From NCBI GenBank assembly GCA_013813775.1, contig JACCRE010000166.1, positions 1 to 55,476 on the forward strand: a stretch of 55,476 bases of DNA. Reading direction: 5' to 3'. The notes below the pieces were generated by a model. It searched no databases, was not told where the DNA came from, and saw nothing but the letters and a program-made list of their open reading frames with translations. Position 1 is the first letter of the stretch, and each line of letters begins with the position of its first letter. Both the position numbers and the translations under genes were made by a program. Below are positions 24,655 through 33,672 of this stretch, piece by piece. This DNA is from Planctomycetaceae bacterium (lineage in GTDB: Bacteria > Planctomycetota > Planctomycetia > Planctomycetales > Planctomycetaceae).

Positions 24655-26487
24655 ATGGGCTATCGCAATCTGCAACAGTGTGTGCGCGATCTCGAGCGAG
24701 ATGACGGTCTTGTGCGCATCGCCGTCGAGGTCGATCCCTGTCAGGAAGCCGCCGCGATCCATCGCAGGGTCTTCGCGGCGGGAGGACCGGCCCTGTTATT
24801 TGAGCGCGTGAAAGGCTGCCGATTCCCGCTGCTGAGCAACCTCTTCGGCACGTCGCAACGGACCCATTTCTTATTTCGCGACACGCTTGATGCAGTCCGA
24901 AATCTCGTCGAGTTGAAAACGGATCCAACGGCGTTGCTGCGGCGGCCGTGGCAGTACCGGAACGTTCCTCTGGCCGCCTGGACGATGCGGCCGAAGCCCG
25001 TGCGGCGCGGCCCAGTGCTCGAACACTCGACGCGGATCTCTGAATTTCCCCAAGTGATGTCTTGGCCGAACGACGGCGGTCCGTTCGTCACCCTGCCCGA
25101 GGTCTACACAGAAGATCCCGACGCGCCCGGCGTGATGAAGTCGAATCTCGGCATGTATCGCGTGCAGATGGCGGGCAATGATTACCTGCCCGACGCAGAA
25201 GTCGGGCTGCACTATCAGATCCACCGCAGTATCGGCGTGCATCATGCGAAGGCGTTGCAACGAGGCGAGCCGTTTCGGGTCAACATCTTCGTGGGCGGTG
25301 CGCCTGCGATGATCTTGGCCGCCGTCATGCCGCTTCCGGAGGGTCTGAGCGAGTTGATGTTCGCCGGCGCCCTCGGCGGACATCGCATTCCGATGATGTC
25401 CCGCAATGGCGGACCGGCGATCTACGCCGAAGCCGATTTCTGCGTTTGCGGCACCGTCCTCCCGACGACGAAACCCGAAGGCCCCTTTGGGGACCATTTA
25501 GGCTATTACTCGCTCAAGCACGATTTTCCCGTATTGAAGGTCGACGCGGTCTATCATCGCCGCGACGCGATCTGGCCCTTCACTGTTGTTGGCCGGCCGC
25601 CGCAGGAAGACACGGCCTTCGGTGAAATCATCCACGAACTGACCGGCCCCGCGATTCCTTCTGTGCTGCCGGGAGTGCATGGGATTCACGCCGTCGACGC
25701 GGCGGGCGTCCATCCGTTGCTGCTCGCGATCGGCAGTGAACGCTACGTTCCTTATGCGGAAGCGCGACGACCGCAGGAGTTGCTGACCATCGCCAACGCG
25801 ATTCTGGGCCAAGGGCAGTTGTCGCTCGCGAAGTATCTTCTCATCGTGGCGAAGGAGGACGATCCGCGGCTCGACATCCACGACGTCCCCGCGTTTTTCC
25901 GACACGTCCTGTCGCGCATCGATTGGTCGCGCGATCTGCACTTTCAGACTCGCACGACGATCGACACGCTCGACTACTCGGGAACGGGTTTCAATGAGGG
26001 CTCAAAAGTCGTGATGGCCGCCGCTGGACCGGTGCGCCGGGAGTTGCCTTCGGAAGTACCGAGCGGTTTCCGCCTGCCCGAGTCGTTCAATGAGCCTCGC
26101 ATCGTGCTGCCGGGAATCGTGACGGTGACGGGGCCCAACTATCGGAAAGGCGGCAAAGGCGCGATTCGCGGTTTCTGCGGCGCACTTGGCGAAGCTGACC
26201 ATCCGTTGTCGCGGTTCGCGCTCGTCGTCGTCTCCGACGACAGCCGTTTCGTCGCCGAGACTCTGAACAACTTCTTGTGGGTCACGTTCACCCGTTCCAA
26301 CCCCGCCGTGGATATTGACGGCGTCGGCGCGTTCGTTGAAGACAAACATTGGGGCTGCCGCGGGCCGTTGGTGATCGACGCTCGCATCAAGCCGCATCAC
26401 GCACCGCCGTTGGAAGAGGACCCGGTGGTGACGAAACGCGTCGAAAGTCTCGCGGCGCAGGGCGGACCGCTGCAGGGGCTGTATTGA
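24655..26487 (+). CDS. UbiD family decarboxylase, possibly MqnL-type
   Basis: This is a prenylated-FMN-dependent decarboxylase of 610 residues from ATG 24655, where homology to UbiD begins (GYRNLQQCVRDLERDDGLVR). Visible landmarks are AGGPALLFERVKG, SNLFGTSQR, NLGMYRVQM, PAMILAAVMPLPEGLSE and the active-site Glu in KPEGPFGDHLGYYS. It is about 110 residues longer than E. coli UbiD. This length and the C-terminal form resemble the menaquinone-pathway (futalosine branch) decarboxylases, so a role in menaquinone synthesis is a reasonable guess. No ubiX-like flavin prenyltransferase gene adjoins it. No ribosome-binding site is evident at the chosen start. Confidence 0.92.
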   Translation: MGYRNLQQCVRDLERDDGLVRIAVEVDPCQEAAAIHRRVFAAGGPALLFERVKGCRFPLLSNLFGTSQRTHFLFRDTLDAVRNLVELKTDPTALLRRPWQYRNVPLAAWTMRPKPVRRGPVLEHSTRISEFPQVMSWPNDGGPFVTLPEVYTEDPDAPGVMKSNLGMYRVQMAGNDYLPDAEVGLHYQIHRSIGVHHAKALQRGEPFRVNIFVGGAPAMILAAVMPLPEGLSELMFAGALGGHRIPMMSRNGGPAIYAEADFCVCGTVLPTTKPEGPFGDHLGYYSLKHDFPVLKVDAVYHRRDAIWPFTVVGRPPQEDTAFGEIIHELTGPAIPSVLPGVHGIHAVDAAGVHPLLLAIGSERYVPYAEARRPQELLTIANAILGQGQLSLAKYLLIVAKEDDPRLDIHDVPAFFRHVLSRIDWSRDLHFQTRTTIDTLDYSGTGFNEGSKVVMAAAGPVRRELPSEVPSGFRLPESFNEPRIVLPGIVTVTGPNYRKGGKGAIRGFCGALGEADHPLSRFALVVVSDDSRFVAETLNNFLWVTFTRSNPAVDIDGVGAFVEDKHWGCRGPLVIDARIKPHHAPPLEEDPVVTKRVESLAAQGGPLQGLY

Positions 26488-26551
26488 GTTTCGAGTCCCC
26501 GCTGGTCTGCCACAGCATGTCGCCTCGCCCCTAAACCCTATACAACGCCTT

Positions 26552-27757
26552 ATGCCGGATCTCATCGCCACGGCCGCGTTCGGTCTGGAAGCTGTCGTCG
26601 ACCGTGAACTGGAACGGCTGGGGTATGCCGATCGAGTCGTCGAAGACGGGAAAGTCACGTTCGCTGGCGACGAATCGGCAATTGCGCGCTGCAATCTCTG
26701 GCTGCGGTCGGCGGACCGGGTTCTGCTGCAGATCGACGAGTTCGCCGCCACGGATTTCGGAGAGCTGTTTGATCGTGTCGAGGCACTGCCGTGGGAAGAG
26801 TGGTTGCCCCGCGATGCGGCGATTCCGGTCGAAGTTCGGGCCGTTCGGTCGGCGATCCGCAGCCCTCGCAGCGGTCAAGCGATCGTCAAGAAGGCCATCG
26901 TGACACGGCTGGGGCGGGTTTACGGGCTGAATCAGTTGCCCGAGACCGGTCCGCGATTCCCCATCGATGTCGCAATCGTCGCCGATAACGTCACGATCGC
27001 GATCGACACCTCGGGCGACGGATTGCACAAGCGCGGCTATCGCAAAACGGCGGGCGTCGCGCCGTTGAAGGAAACGCTGGCCGCGGGGATGCTGCAACTC
27101 AGTTACTGGAAACGCGATCGCACGTTCGCCGACCCCTTCTGCGGAAGCGGAACCTTGCCGATCGAGGCGGCGATGCTCGGACGAAACCGGGCACCGGGTC
27201 TCGATCGACGATTCCTCGCTGAAGAATGGCCTGCGCTGCCTCGTCGTGTCTGGGACGAGGCGCGTTCCGAAGCGAAAAACGCGATCATCACGGACGTGAT
27301 CGCGCCGATTGTCGCGTCCGACATCGATCAGAAGGCGATCGCGACGGCTCGCCGGAATGCCGAAACGGCCGGCGTGGCACGTGATATCGAGTTCTCGACG
27401 AAACCGATCTCGCAGTTCCGTTCCTCCGACGAGTACGGTTGCCTCGTCTGCAACCCGCCATACGGGGAGCGATTGGGGGAGCGAGGCGAAGCTGAGGAGT
27501 TGTACCGCGAGTTGGGGTCGGCGTTTGCCCGTTCGCCGACCTGGTCGTTCTACGTTTTGACGTCGCATCCGGCGTTTCAAGATTTGGTCGGACGTCGACC
27601 TGACCGGAGACGCAAGCTCTACAACGGCCGAATTGAATGCGTGTACTACCAGTTCTACGGACCAAGGCCGCCGAAGTGCCCACCTGCGACTTTGCCGCAG
27701 GGCAGCGGTGTTGACGCGCGACCGGCTCGCGCGGACCATGATCGGGTGGCGGAATGA
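26552..27757 (+). CDS. THUMP-domain class I methyltransferase (RlmL/YpsC-like)
   Basis: This SAM-dependent RNA guanine-N2 methyltransferase-like protein has 401 residues. The N-terminal THUMP/ferredoxin-like region spans about 1-160 (IATAAFGLEAVVDRELERLG, IDTSGDGLHKRGYRK). The Rossmann methyltransferase domain follows, with the SAM-binding motif FADPFCGSGTLPIEAAM, motif IVASDIDQKAIATARRNAE and catalytic motif CNPPYGERLG. This is the arrangement of the 23S rRNA m2G2445 methyltransferase half of RlmL, but without the RlmK half found in E. coli. The last 30 residues are Pro/Arg-rich and poorly conserved-looking. It follows the UbiD-family gene by 64 bp. Confidence 0.93.
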   Translation: MPDLIATAAFGLEAVVDRELERLGYADRVVEDGKVTFAGDESAIARCNLWLRSADRVLLQIDEFAATDFGELFDRVEALPWEEWLPRDAAIPVEVRAVRSAIRSPRSGQAIVKKAIVTRLGRVYGLNQLPETGPRFPIDVAIVADNVTIAIDTSGDGLHKRGYRKTAGVAPLKETLAAGMLQLSYWKRDRTFADPFCGSGTLPIEAAMLGRNRAPGLDRRFLAEEWPALPRRVWDEARSEAKNAIITDVIAPIVASDIDQKAIATARRNAETAGVARDIEFSTKPISQFRSSDEYGCLVCNPPYGERLGERGEAEELYRELGSAFARSPTWSFYVLTSHPAFQDLVGRRPDRRRKLYNGRIECVYYQFYGPRPPKCPPATLPQGSGVDARPARADHDRVAE

Positions 27758-27791
27758 CCCGCGGCGAGTCAAAACGGCTTCGAGGTGACGG

Positions 27792-28166
27792 ATGGCGAAA
27801 CGGGTGCTGAGCGTCGGCCAATGCGTGCCGGATCAGATGACGATCACGACGTTTCTGAAACGGCAGTTCGCCGCCGAGGTCCAGACGGCCGAGACGGCCG
27901 ACGAGACGATGTCGATGCTGCACAATGGCCCGTTCGATCTCGTGCTCGTCAACCGCGTGTTCGACGCCGACGGCGGCTCCGGCCTTGACCTCATCAAGGC
28001 CATCAAGGCCGATCCTGCCACGGGCAAACTGCCGGTCATGCTGATATCGAACCATGCCGATGCCCAACAGAAGGCGATCGTCGCCGGCGCAGAACCTGGC
28101 TTCGGCAAAGCGCAACTCGGCGGCCAAGCCGTCGCGGAAGCTCTCGGTGCATTTCTCACTGAGTGA
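27792..28166 (+). CDS. receiver-domain protein lacking the phospho-acceptor Asp
   Basis: The 124-residue product has the CheY-like fold pattern: hydrophobic strand RVLSVG, helix, strand DLVLVN at 49-54, a PATGKLPVMLIS strand (76-86) and a GFGKAQLGG segment with Lys106 at the conserved Lys position. The residue at the phosphorylation site (position 54, in PFDLVLVNRVFD) is Asn rather than Asp, and the acidic pair after strand 1 is replaced by GQC. It is therefore most likely a pseudo-receiver used as a protein-binding module. A stand-alone output-less protein of this kind suggests an unlinked partner. It follows the RlmL-like gene by 34 bp. Confidence 0.8.
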   Translation: MAKRVLSVGQCVPDQMTITTFLKRQFAAEVQTAETADETMSMLHNGPFDLVLVNRVFDADGGSGLDLIKAIKADPATGKLPVMLISNHADAQQKAIVAGAEPGFGKAQLGGQAVAEALGAFLTE

Positions 28167-28169
28167 GGT

Positions 28170-28772
28170 TTACGTCGTCGGCGGCGTGGCGGCGCGCCGG
28201 ATTTCGCGCCGTGTTCGCTCGAACTCCGCGTCATCCAACACCGGTTGAAGGTCCTGAGTCTCGATCTCGCCCGGAAGGTCGACCCAACTACGGCAACCGC
28301 CGAAATGGGGTGAATCGACGATGATGACCGGTGGGCTCGTCGCCGACGCGCGCACGATCATCATCGTGAGTCCCGGTCGTCTGTAGTGAAACCGGTCTGC
28401 AAGCACTTGATCGGCGTAAATGTGATATGGACGGAAGCGAGGTAGCAACTCCTCGCACCTGATCTCCATCACGTCGATGACTTCGACGTGCTCTAAGAAT
28501 TGAATGAGCTTGGATTCCGATTGAACGTCTCGCGCACGTTGCAAGAACGACCGGCCGTCGATGCTGAGCTGGCGTTCGTCCTGATGAAAGTGGGGCGGGA
28601 AGAGCCAGACAGCCTCGTGATCGGGCGCGAAGACTCCGCCGCGTTCGTGAATCCCGCCTTTGCGCAGTAGGATCGTTTGTCGCCCGGCGGCGATCGCTTC
28701 ACAGACTGCCGCCCATTCTTTCAACGCCCAAGTGATGGACGTTTTCGCGGCGTTTTGCGGGTCGGCCGTCAT
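28170..28772 (-). CDS. DUF1802 family protein
   Basis: The start at ATG 28772 gives 200 residues; an upstream in-frame ATG at 28853 would overlap the TM2 gene and has no better ribosome-binding site. The N-terminus carries the DUF1802 signature WALKEWAAVCEAIAAGRQTI followed by LLRKGGIHERGG and WLFPPHFHQDERQL. The middle has an FLEHVEVIDVMEI segment and a C-terminal YHIYADQVLADRFHYRRPGL motif. The function is unknown; genes of this family are found in planctomycetes, cyanobacteria and some firmicutes. The stop codon lies 3 bp from the stop of the convergent receiver gene. Confidence 0.88.
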   Translation of the reverse strand: MTADPQNAAKTSITWALKEWAAVCEAIAAGRQTILLRKGGIHERGGVFAPDHEAVWLFPPHFHQDERQLSIDGRSFLQRARDVQSESKLIQFLEHVEVIDVMEIRCEELLPRFRPYHIYADQVLADRFHYRRPGLTMMIVRASATSPPVIIVDSPHFGGCRSWVDLPGEIETQDLQPVLDDAEFERTRREIRRAATPPTT

Positions 28773-28812
28773 CGGACAGTTTCGGAATGATTCACGGGCG
28801 TGGGCCACGACG

Positions 28813-29223
28813 TCACCGGATCGCGATGCGGTTCTGCTCGTCGACTTGCTCATTCAACGTCCAGTAATCGTAAAGATAGCCGAGCAGGAACAGGCCTCCT
28901 GTCACCAGCCACAGCAGGCCGGTCAACCATTTCCCGAGGTAAAAACGGTGGATTCCTAGAACGCCTAGAAACGTCAGCAGGATCCAGGCGATCGTGTAGT
29001 CGAACGGTCCCGGTGTGTAACGACGATCAGCGGCGCGGTCCATCGACGGGATCAGGAACAGGTCGATGATCCAGCCGATGAAGAACAGGCCGAGCGTGAA
29101 GAACCAGATGGTTCCGGTGATGGGTCGGCCAAAATAGAAGCGGTGGGCGCCGGTGAAGCCGAAAATCCACACAAGGTAACCGATCACCATCGAATGTGTA
29201 TTCGGTGTTGCGTAGGTTGCCAT
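28813..29223 (-). CDS. protein with two TM2 domains
   Basis: The 136-residue membrane protein contains two TM2-type units. Each has a hydrophobic span, a G(A/I)HRFY(F/L)G(R/K) loop and a second span: FGFTGAHRFYFGRPITGTIW at the N-terminal half and VLGIHRFYLGKWLTGLLWL in the C-terminal half. A polar linker (SMDRAADRRYTPGPFDYT) joins them. An AGGA motif lies just upstream of the ATG. TM2 proteins have no defined bacterial function. It lies immediately upstream of the DUF1802 gene on the same strand. Confidence 0.9.
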   Translation of the reverse strand: MATYATPNTHSMVIGYLVWIFGFTGAHRFYFGRPITGTIWFFTLGLFFIGWIIDLFLIPSMDRAADRRYTPGPFDYTIAWILLTFLGVLGIHRFYLGKWLTGLLWLVTGGLFLLGYLYDYWTLNEQVDEQNRIAIR

Positions 29224-29651
29224 CGCATCGTCCTGTCAAGCGGCTTGAAAGCTTCAACGGTCTTTCGCTGCTGGTGCATCGATCTTATCGCGAGAAGCGT
29301 GCGACCGTGAACCGCCTCAGACGTCGGTGCCGATTTTTCCCGTGGTTCGCCGAGCCGTCGCTAGCGATGATTCGTCATGTTCTTCTTTTTCTCGAACCGA
29401 CTCGGCTGTCTGGGATCGATTGCCGTTTCGATCCTGGCGACCATCGCGCTGATCGCATTGTTGCGTGGCTGTCAGTAGATCTCGGTCTCCGGCTTCTCCC
29501 GGGGGTGGGTCATCTACCTCCCGGCGCGAGCAACGGCAAAGCCGACGATAGTCGCCTCTTCTGGAAGACTTAGCCTGTAGTCATCACCGCAGCGCAGTTC
29601 GTTCTGAGCCGCAGTCGACTACCCAGCTTCAAAAAGTGGAGGGAGACAAAA
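29224..29651 (+). other. intergenic interval upstream of the DUF892 gene
   Basis: About 430 bp separate the divergent TM2 and DUF892 genes. Apart from the tentative 33-codon gene at 29377-29478, no coding frame, RNA gene or clear repeat is seen. The last 20 bp contain the GGAGGG ribosome-binding site of the DUF892 gene. A longer plus-strand frame (29196-29573) overlaps the start of the TM2 gene and has arginine-rich, non-protein-like composition. Confidence 0.5.
29377..29478 (+). CDS. predicted 33-residue membrane protein
   Basis: A small frame begins at ATG 29377 and ends at TAG 29478. The product starts MFFFFSNRLGCLGS, continues with one long hydrophobic helix (IAVSILATIALIALL) and ends RGCQ. 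It resembles single-span small membrane proteins with an aromatic N-terminus, a short polar FFSNRLGC motif and a basic C-terminal tail. No clear ribosome-binding site is visible (GATGATTCGTC precedes it), so the call is tentative. The rest of the 29224-29651 interval shows no other supported gene. Confidence 0.45.
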   Translation: MFFFFSNRLGCLGSIAVSILATIALIALLRGCQ

Positions 29652-30158
29652 ATGGGCCTTTTCAGCGCAACGCTCAACACGATGGAGGATCTGTACCTCG
29701 ACCAGCTGCAGGACATCTACGACGCCGAGCAACGGCTGACGAAAGCCCTGCCGCAGATGGCGAAAGCGGCTCACTCGCCCGAACTGAAGCGTGCGTTTGA
29801 GACGCACCTCAAGGAGACGGAAGGGCAGATCAAGCGGCTTGAGCGTTGTTTCGACCTGTTCGGAAAGAAGCCGAAGTCGAAGACCTGCGATGCGATGAAG
29901 GGATTGATTTCGGAGGGCGAAACGGTCGTCAACGCGACCGGCGACCCGGATGTCAAGGATGCCGCTCTCATCGCGGCCGCGCAACGCGTCGAGCACTACG
30001 AGATTGCTGGCTACGGTTGTCTGCGCCAGTTCGCCATGCGCTGCGGCCAGGGAAACGCCGCCGAACTCCTGCAGGAAACGCTCGACGAAGAGGAAAAGAC
30101 CGATCGCCTGCTCACGGAGATCGCGGAGAGCAGCGTGAACGTGAAAGCGGCGAGTTAA
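29652..30158 (+). CDS. DUF892 family protein (YciE/YciF ferritin-like)
   Basis: A GGAGGG ribosome-binding site precedes the ATG by about 8 nt. The 168-residue all-helical protein matches the YciE/YciF group: MEDLYLDQLQDIYDAEQRLTKA (family start, partly quoted), ALPQMAKAAHSPELKRAFE, HLKETEGQIKRLERCF, and AAQRVEHYEIAGYG. The Glu and His residues in these helices fit a ferritin-like di-iron site. Members respond to osmotic or oxidative stress in several bacteria and are proposed ferroxidases. The gene is followed by a strong hairpin terminator shared with convergent proS. Confidence 0.9.
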   Translation: MGLFSATLNTMEDLYLDQLQDIYDAEQRLTKALPQMAKAAHSPELKRAFETHLKETEGQIKRLERCFDLFGKKPKSKTCDAMKGLISEGETVVNATGDPDVKDAALIAAAQRVEHYEIAGYGCLRQFAMRCGQGNAAELLQETLDEEEKTDRLLTEIAESSVNVKAAS

Positions 30159-30184
30159 TCGAAATGAGGGATGCGATTGTGAAA

Positions 30185-30212
30185 AAGCCGAGGGGCCGCA
30201 GCCCCTCGGCTT
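30185..30212. terminator. hairpin terminator between DUF892 gene and proS
   Basis: Perfect 12-bp arms, AAGCCGAGGGGC and GCCCCTCGGCTT, surround a CGCA loop. An A5 run on the left flank gives a T-tract after the hairpin on the minus strand, so it can end proS transcription; on the plus strand TTCCC follows. It lies between two convergent genes and probably works in both directions. Confidence 0.85.
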
Positions 30213-30215
30213 CCC

Positions 30216-31931
30216 TTATGCGTTCAGCAGTTCTCGAATGCGTGCGACGACACTCGCAAGCGGTACTTTTTCCGGCTGCTCGTCGGTCCGTCGTTTGATC
30301 TCGACCACGCCTTCGGCAAGGCCTTTGCCCCCGATGACAACTCGTACCGGAAAACCGATGAGGTCGGCGTCGTTGAACTTCACGCCGGGCCGCTCGTCGC
30401 GGTCGTCGAGCAGCACGTCGCTCCGGGTTTCTTTCAGTTCAACGTAAATGGCCTCTGCCGCCTCGCGCACGGCGGCATCCTTCATGTTGAGCGGCACCAC
30501 GACGACCTCATAGGGCGCAATGGCGACAGGCCACTTGAGTCCTTTCTCGTCGTGGCAGGTTTCAGCGAGCGCGGCCACGATGCGGTTCACGCCGATGCCG
30601 TAGCAACCCATGATGATCGGCTTGCGCTCGCCGGTCTCGTCGAGAAAGGTCGCACCAAGGGCATCGCTGTACTTGGTGCCGAGCTTGAAGACGTGGCCGA
30701 TCTCGATGCCGTGGACGAACTTCATCGGCTCGCCTGATTTCGGATCAGGATCGCCTTCGACAGCGTTTCGCAGATCGTGGGTCGTTTCCACCTTCCAGTC
30801 GCGGCCAATGTTGACGCCGGTCAGGTGCGCGTCGCCTTCATTGGCACCGGTCACGGCGTCACGAATCAAAGCGACGTCGTGATCGGCGATGACGTGGCAT
30901 TTGATCCCGACCGGACCCGCGAAACCGATGGGTGCCCCCGTCACCTTCCGAATCGACTCTTCGTCAGCGAGTTCGAGCGACGACGCACCGACGGCCCGGC
31001 GAACCTTGCCTTCGTTCGCCTCGTGATCGCCGCGGATCAGCACGGCGATCGGTTTTCCGTCGGCGAGATAGATCAGCGTCTTGATGAATCGCTCTGGCGA
31101 AAGGTCGAGCAGCCGCGAGACCTGCTCGATGCTCGTGGCGTTCGGCGTCGAGACCTTCTTCATTTCGCTCGTGCCTTTGGGGGTTGCGATCTTCGCCGGC
31201 TTGCGGCCCGTCTCGGCGCGTTCCAGGTTCGCGGCGTAGCCCGAGGACTCGCAATAGACGATGCGGTCCTCGCCGTTGTCGGCGGGAGCCATGAACTCAT
31301 GGCTGGCATCGCCGCCGATCGGGCCGCTTTCGGCCTCGACGGGCAGATATTTCAGTCCGCAGCGTTCGAAGATGCGGCAATAAGCGTCGTACATCGCCTG
31401 ATAGGCGGCGTTGAGCTGCTCGAGCGACGTGCCGAAGCTGTAGGCGTCCTTCATCAGGAACTCGCTGGTCCTGAGTACGCCGAATCGCGGCCGCTCTTCG
31501 TTCCGGAACTTCGTCTGGATCTGATAGAGCGTGATCGGAAGCTGCCGGTGACTGCTGACGTGCCGAGCGACGAGATCGGTGACGATCTCTTCGTGCGTCG
31601 GTCCGAGCGCGAGTTCGACTTTGCGGTCGCCCCGCTTCAACGAAAGTCGGATCAAGACGTTGCCGAAGGACTCAACGCGGCCCGTGCGTTCCCAGAGCTC
31701 GATCGGCGACAGGGCCGGCATGTGCATCTCGGCGGCACCGGCCCGTTCCATCTCTTCACGGATGATCGCCTCGGCCTTGCGGATCGATTTCCAACCCAGC
31801 GGCAGATACGTGTAAGCCCCTGCCATCAGTTGGCGGATCATGCCGGCCCGCAGCATCAGCCGGTGGCTGGGAACCTCCGCATCCGCGGGATTCTCCTTCA
31901 TCGTGGGAATGAATGTCTGGCTCCAGCGCAC
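30216..31931 (-). CDS. proS: proline--tRNA ligase
   Basis: This class II aminoacyl-tRNA synthetase has 571 residues, the length of the bacterial type with an inserted editing domain. The N-terminus ([22 protein letters not shown]) is followed by motif 1 around [20 protein letters not shown], motif 2 ([23 protein letters not shown], in part) and motif 3 ([16 protein letters not shown]). The YbaK-like INS editing domain lies at about 240-390 ([23 protein letters not shown]) and the anticodon-binding domain at the C-terminus ([32 protein letters not shown]). It should charge tRNA-Pro and edit Ala-tRNA-Pro. Confidence 0.98.
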   Translation of the reverse strand: MRWSQTFIPTMKENPADAEVPSHRLMLRAGMIRQLMAGAYTYLPLGWKSIRKAEAIIREEMERAGAAEMHMPALSPIELWERTGRVESFGNVLIRLSLKRGDRKVELALGPTHEEIVTDLVARHVSSHRQLPITLYQIQTKFRNEERPRFGVLRTSEFLMKDAYSFGTSLEQLNAAYQAMYDAYCRIFERCGLKYLPVEAESGPIGGDASHEFMAPADNGEDRIVYCESSGYAANLERAETGRKPAKIATPKGTSEMKKVSTPNATSIEQVSRLLDLSPERFIKTLIYLADGKPIAVLIRGDHEANEGKVRRAVGASSLELADEESIRKVTGAPIGFAGPVGIKCHVIADHDVALIRDAVTGANEGDAHLTGVNIGRDWKVETTHDLRNAVEGDPDPKSGEPMKFVHGIEIGHVFKLGTKYSDALGATFLDETGERKPIIMGCYGIGVNRIVAALAETCHDEKGLKWPVAIAPYEVVVVPLNMKDAAVREAAEAIYVELKETRSDVLLDDRDERPGVKFNDADLIGFPVRVVIGGKGLAEGVVEIKRRTDEQPEKVPLASVVARIRELLNA

Positions 31932-32129
31932 AACATAATCCTTTCACGCGTCTGTTCGGTCCGTCGCACTCCGCGAGGCCTTCCGAGCGAGTCTTCATCG
32001 GCAGAGTGGCAAAGGGACGGCATTCTAGCAGACGCCGTAAACGGGCAGAAGGATCGCTCGATGCTGAAAGGCTTACCGTGTCTAGATCGGCGCGGGTACG
32101 CTAAAATCATTTCTAAATGGAGCGATCCG

Positions 32130-32468
32130 ATGGCAGACGTGCGATTCGAGGTTTTCATCAACGGCGTTCCCACGTGCATTGCGGGGGTGAATGGTCACGG
32201 CGCGATCCACGCAATCGTTGATCGCATCCGTCGCACGACCAAGCAGTTCGAAGAGGCCCAGGTCCGTCGTCCAGACTTGACGCTTGAAGAGTTCACTCGC
32301 GAGGAAATCGAGATCTCGGTGAGTGCTCATAATTGGGTGAGCGATCACAGTGCCCATTGGCTCCGGCGCGAACTTGTTCCCGGTGACGAAGTGACGATCA
32401 ATGTTCTCGGGCCAGGGCCAGTATCTTCGCCCGAGAATACAGTCCCGTCTGATGTGGAATGGACCTAG
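32130..32468 (+). CDS. hypothetical protein, 112 residues
   Basis: The ATG at 32130 has GGAG about 7 nt upstream (TGGAGCGATCCG). The product is a soluble, mixed alpha/beta protein starting ADVRFEVFINGVPTCIAGVN and including LTLEEFTREEIEISVSA and LVPGDEVTINVLGPG. The reading frame stays open far upstream, but that part is the antisense of proS and is not protein-like. No family is recognised. It lies between proS (divergent) and the yhaM-rnr pair on the same strand. Confidence 0.7.
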   Translation: MADVRFEVFINGVPTCIAGVNGHGAIHAIVDRIRRTTKQFEEAQVRRPDLTLEEFTREEIEISVSAHNWVSDHSAHWLRRELVPGDEVTINVLGPGPVSSPENTVPSDVEWT

Positions 32469-32640
32469 AAGATCGGTCGGCACGCCCCACACGCGTCAGA
32501 TCGCGTCATGCCGCTGGCGTGTGCAGTCGGTTGTGACCCCCGCTGTGTCGTCCTAGAATCGCCCTCCCATTCGGTCGCGACCGCGATTGACGCTCAACGC
32601 ACCCCCGCCAGTTGTTGGCGGCCTCCAACGGAACTCTCCG

Positions 32641-33615
32641 ATGCCACGGAAGTATCTCAACGAATACAAAGACGGCGACGCCGTCGATGAAGTCTTTTTG
32701 CTCGCCGAGAAGACCTTGCGCGCGAATCGGAACGCGAATCTCTACCTGCTCGCCGTTTTACGTGACAAAACGGGCACGATGGTCGGCATGCAGTGGAACG
32801 TGACGGAGGAGGGGACGGCCAACGTCAATGCGTGCGACTTCGTGCATGTCAAAGGCAAGGTGCAGCTCTATCAGGGTGGGCTGCAAATGATCGTGACGGG
32901 CATCAAGCCGGTTCCGAAGGAAGGCATCGACCCCGCCGAGTTTCATCCACAGCCGAGCGGCGAAACGCCGCGGCGCCTCGAACGCATGCGAGAATTGCTC
33001 GGTACGATGACGAACCCACACCTCGCCGCATTGGTCGAGTCGTTCTGGGCCGACGACGCGTTCATGCAGGCCTTCGCCCAGGCTCCGGCCGGCGTCAAGG
33101 CGCATCACGCTTATCTGGGCGGCCTCGTCGAGCACGTGCTCAACATCCTTGAGACCGCGAACCGCATTGCCGACCTGTATCCGTCACTCGATCGCGACGT
33201 GCTGCTGACGGGCGTGTTTCTGCACGACCTCGGCAAGGTTCGCGAGATGGGCTACGACACCTCGTTCACCTACACCGACGAAGGCCAACTGCTCGGTCAC
33301 CTGCTGATCGGTTGTGAAATGCTCGCCGAAAAGGTGCCCGAAATTGAGCGCCGCACCGGCGAGGGCTTCCCACCGCCCCTCCTGTGGCATCTCAAGCACA
33401 TCATCTTGAGCCATCACGGCACCGTCGAATACGGCGCCGCGAAGCTGCCGATGACTCCGGAAGCCGTTGCAATTCATCATCTCGATGCGCTCGACGCGAA
33501 AGTGCATGAGTTCGCGAAATCGATCGAAGAAGACCCGAACGGCGAGTCGAACTGGACGCCGTTCAGCCCGCGCTTGCAGCGGAAGCTATTCAAGGTGCCG
33601 AAATTGGCCAACTGA
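32641..33615 (+). CDS. yhaM: 3'-5' exoribonuclease YhaM-like (OB fold + HD domain)
   Basis: The 324-residue protein starts at ATG 32641, where homology begins (PRKYLNEYKDGDAVDEVFLL). The N-terminal OB-fold nucleic-acid-binding domain covers about 10-110 (LYLLAVLRDKTGTMVGMQWN, VHVKGKVQLYQGGLQM). The HD phosphohydrolase-type domain follows with HHAYLGGLVEHVLNIL, FLHDLGKVREM (HD pair) and HHLDALDAKV. This is the arrangement of Bacillus YhaM, which degrades short RNA and DNA from the 3' end. The gene directly precedes rnr, so the two probably act together in RNA turnover. Confidence 0.92.
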   Translation: MPRKYLNEYKDGDAVDEVFLLAEKTLRANRNANLYLLAVLRDKTGTMVGMQWNVTEEGTANVNACDFVHVKGKVQLYQGGLQMIVTGIKPVPKEGIDPAEFHPQPSGETPRRLERMRELLGTMTNPHLAALVESFWADDAFMQAFAQAPAGVKAHHAYLGGLVEHVLNILETANRIADLYPSLDRDVLLTGVFLHDLGKVREMGYDTSFTYTDEGQLLGHLLIGCEMLAEKVPEIERRTGEGFPPPLLWHLKHIILSHHGTVEYGAAKLPMTPEAVAIHHLDALDAKVHEFAKSIEEDPNGESNWTPFSPRLQRKLFKVPKLAN

Positions 33616-33672
33616 GGGAATTTCGGCCTCGGAACGCACCGATTTTCGGCGATCTTCGCCTAGAATGCGTCG

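Noticed and set aside
30777-32129. An open plus-strand frame reading into the 112-residue gene
   Set aside because: Most of it is antisense to proS. Only the part from the ATG at 32130, with its own ribosome-binding site, is accepted.
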